From positions 62,001 through 126,000 of the forward strand of contig NZ_RCIZ01000007.1 in assembly GCF_003666685.1 (NCBI RefSeq): a DNA stretch of 64,000 nucleotides, written 5' to 3'. Below the pieces are notes generated by a model. It was not told the origin of the DNA, ran no database searches, and was given only the letters and a program-made list of their open reading frames with translations. Below are positions 63,268 through 64,000 of the stretch, one piece after another; the first letter of the stretch is position 1, and every line of letters begins with the position of its first letter. The DNA is from Mesorhizobium sp. YM1C-6-2 (GTDB taxonomy: Bacteria > Pseudomonadota > Alphaproteobacteria > Rhizobiales > Rhizobiaceae). A program made the translations under genes and the position numbers.

Positions 63268-64000
63268 TTAAATGCCGAACTGCTGAAGCTGATCGCTCCA
63301 GAGGTGGGGCAGGTCGTCGCGCATCAAGGCGCGGGCTGTGAGTTCGACCGGCTGGCGACCCCGCAGAATTGCGTCGGTGATCTTAGGCGCCAGGAAGGCG
63401 AGCGGGAGAATGCGGCTGACGTCGGCAACATGGATGCCCGTTTCGTTCGCCACTTCGGCGATGGTTCTGGCTGAGTCGTCGGTCAGCATACCAAGCATGA
63501 CATGAGCCTTGGCCAGTGCTTCAACGAGACCATCATCGGGTTTCCTGCTGGGCGATTGGCCTTCCAGAACAAGCTTTGCCTCGGCACCCCTGCGTCTCAG
63601 CGTCATCGGCACTGAGATAGTGACTGGGTCCCGTTCGGGTTGCTCGACATGATCGGAGCCCGCGCTGTATACCTCGCCGATCACCGCATGCGGATCGATA
63701 TTGAAGACGATTTCGCCGGGCTTCACGTGGATGGCGCGGACGAGACGCCTCAGCGAATATACCTGCTCTGGGGATGAGGTCTGGAGTACATCGCGGAACG
63801 CCCCTGCCATAGCGATGGCGGTATGCACCGGTATTGCGGGCACCATCATGCCGGCCCATTCGGACAGCCTGACGTCATCCCGAAGCATCGCGTCCAGTCG
63901 ATGCAGGACAGTCCGCTCCAGTTCGTCGGCCGGCAAGCGCCAACCGGAAGGATCGTTTCGGGTCGTAGTCTCTAGCCGGTTGGAGATGTAGTAGCGGTAG
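63268..64000 (-). CDS. Large serine recombinase, C-terminal part (continues beyond window)
   Basis: The frame is open to the window edge on the minus strand, giving about 244 visible residues, and codes for a family-like segment at its start (RYRYYISNRLETTT, then PSGWRLPADELE). The rest holds the conserved IHVKPGEIVFNID motif and a helix-turn-helix-like IAEVANETGIHVADVSRILPLAFLAP, ending in DDLPHLWSDQLQQFGI. This is the C-terminal half of alphaproteobacterial large serine recombinases; the catalytic N-terminal resolvase domain is outside. A TTG at 63936 is only an internal codon. Lower GC and AT-richer codons than the neighbours suggest transfer. The 220 bases between it and the tRNA show no gene. 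Confidence 0.8.
   Translation of the reverse strand, partial: YRYYISNRLETTTRNDPSGWRLPADELERTVLHRLDAMLRDDVRLSEWAGMMVPAIPVHTAIAMAGAFRDVLQTSSPEQVYSLRRLVRAIHVKPGEIVFNIDPHAVIGEVYSAGSDHVEQPERDPVTISVPMTLRRRGAEAKLVLEGQSPSRKPDDGLVEALAKAHVMLGMLTDDSARTIAEVANETGIHVADVSRILPLAFLAPKITDAILRGRQPVELTARALMRDDLPHLWSDQLQQFGI

Overview
The window is high-GC chromosomal DNA from an alphaproteobacterium, most likely a Rhizobiales member of the Mesorhizobium/Phyllobacteriaceae type (inference). Supporting signs are a SAM-II (metA) riboswitch before an acetyl-type metA, the aerobic cobaltochelatase pair cobS-cobT, argH-lptM-lysA followed by a TIGR02302 protein, ftsEX behind a perfect CtrA box, aroK-aroB, a PduO-type adenosyltransferase, and alphaproteobacterial families such as DUF2125 and DUF1194. 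Coding density is very high, genes often overlap by 1-4 bases, and no gap without a gene exceeds about 255 bases. No CRISPR array, rRNA or insertion sequence was seen. Most open frames opposite the genes listed are GC-driven shadows.

Layout. 1-6419: a tightly coupled catabolic operon. It begins with the tail of an ABC-transporter ATPase and continues with an amidohydrolase, a DUF4432 (aldose-epimerase-like) protein, an M14-type deacylase, a PLP threonine-dehydratase-like enzyme, a Gfo/Idh/MocA dehydrogenase and an amidohydrolase-2 lactonase-like enzyme. Its substrate is unknown. 6616-14845: membrane and housekeeping genes (YqaA, DsbB-like, HNH nuclease, AlkA glycosylase, GluQ, EamA transporter, YihY, SDR, HIG1 protein, PduO, rhomboid). 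15050-17735: etfBA and a 3-hydroxybutyryl-CoA dehydrogenase, for fatty-acid or PHB-linked electron transfer. 17791-21099: a reverse-strand operon of adenylate cyclase-TolB-TPR protein, pentein-fold hydrolase and a small orphan protein. 21197-27709: TlpA thioredoxin, argH, lptM, lysA and TIGR02302. 27772-33158: GST, hpt, a DUF3426-like protein, ftsEX, YdcF and plsC. 33195-39181: aldo-keto reductase, ChaC, DUF2125, tyrC-hisC, and metA under SAM-II control. 39186-43011: a cupin with a SoxR-type promoter, DUF1194, and a type III polyketide synthase facing an ICMT-like methyltransferase and a SAM methyltransferase. 43119-47269: gloB, DUF985, EamA transporter, DUF3108, rpmB and a queuosine-precursor transporter. 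47391-52548: a phytase-like esterase with cobT and cobS, a J-domain protein and BolA. 52567-57411: CorC-like protein, aroB, aroK, xerD and accA. 57629-62895: YkuD lipoprotein, a possible small RNA, CobW-family GTPase, D,D-carboxypeptidase and M20 amidohydrolase. 62971-64000: tRNA-Arg(CCT), then the C-terminal part of a large serine recombinase that runs off the window and probably marks the edge of a mobile island.

The genes combine core biosynthesis (Arg, Lys, Met, His/Tyr, shikimate, malonyl-CoA, cobalamin), envelope and division functions, and a few accessory modules. The accessory modules most worth follow-up are the first catabolic operon, the cyclase-pentein operon, the polyketide cluster, the SoxR-promoter cupin and the tRNA-adjacent recombinase.
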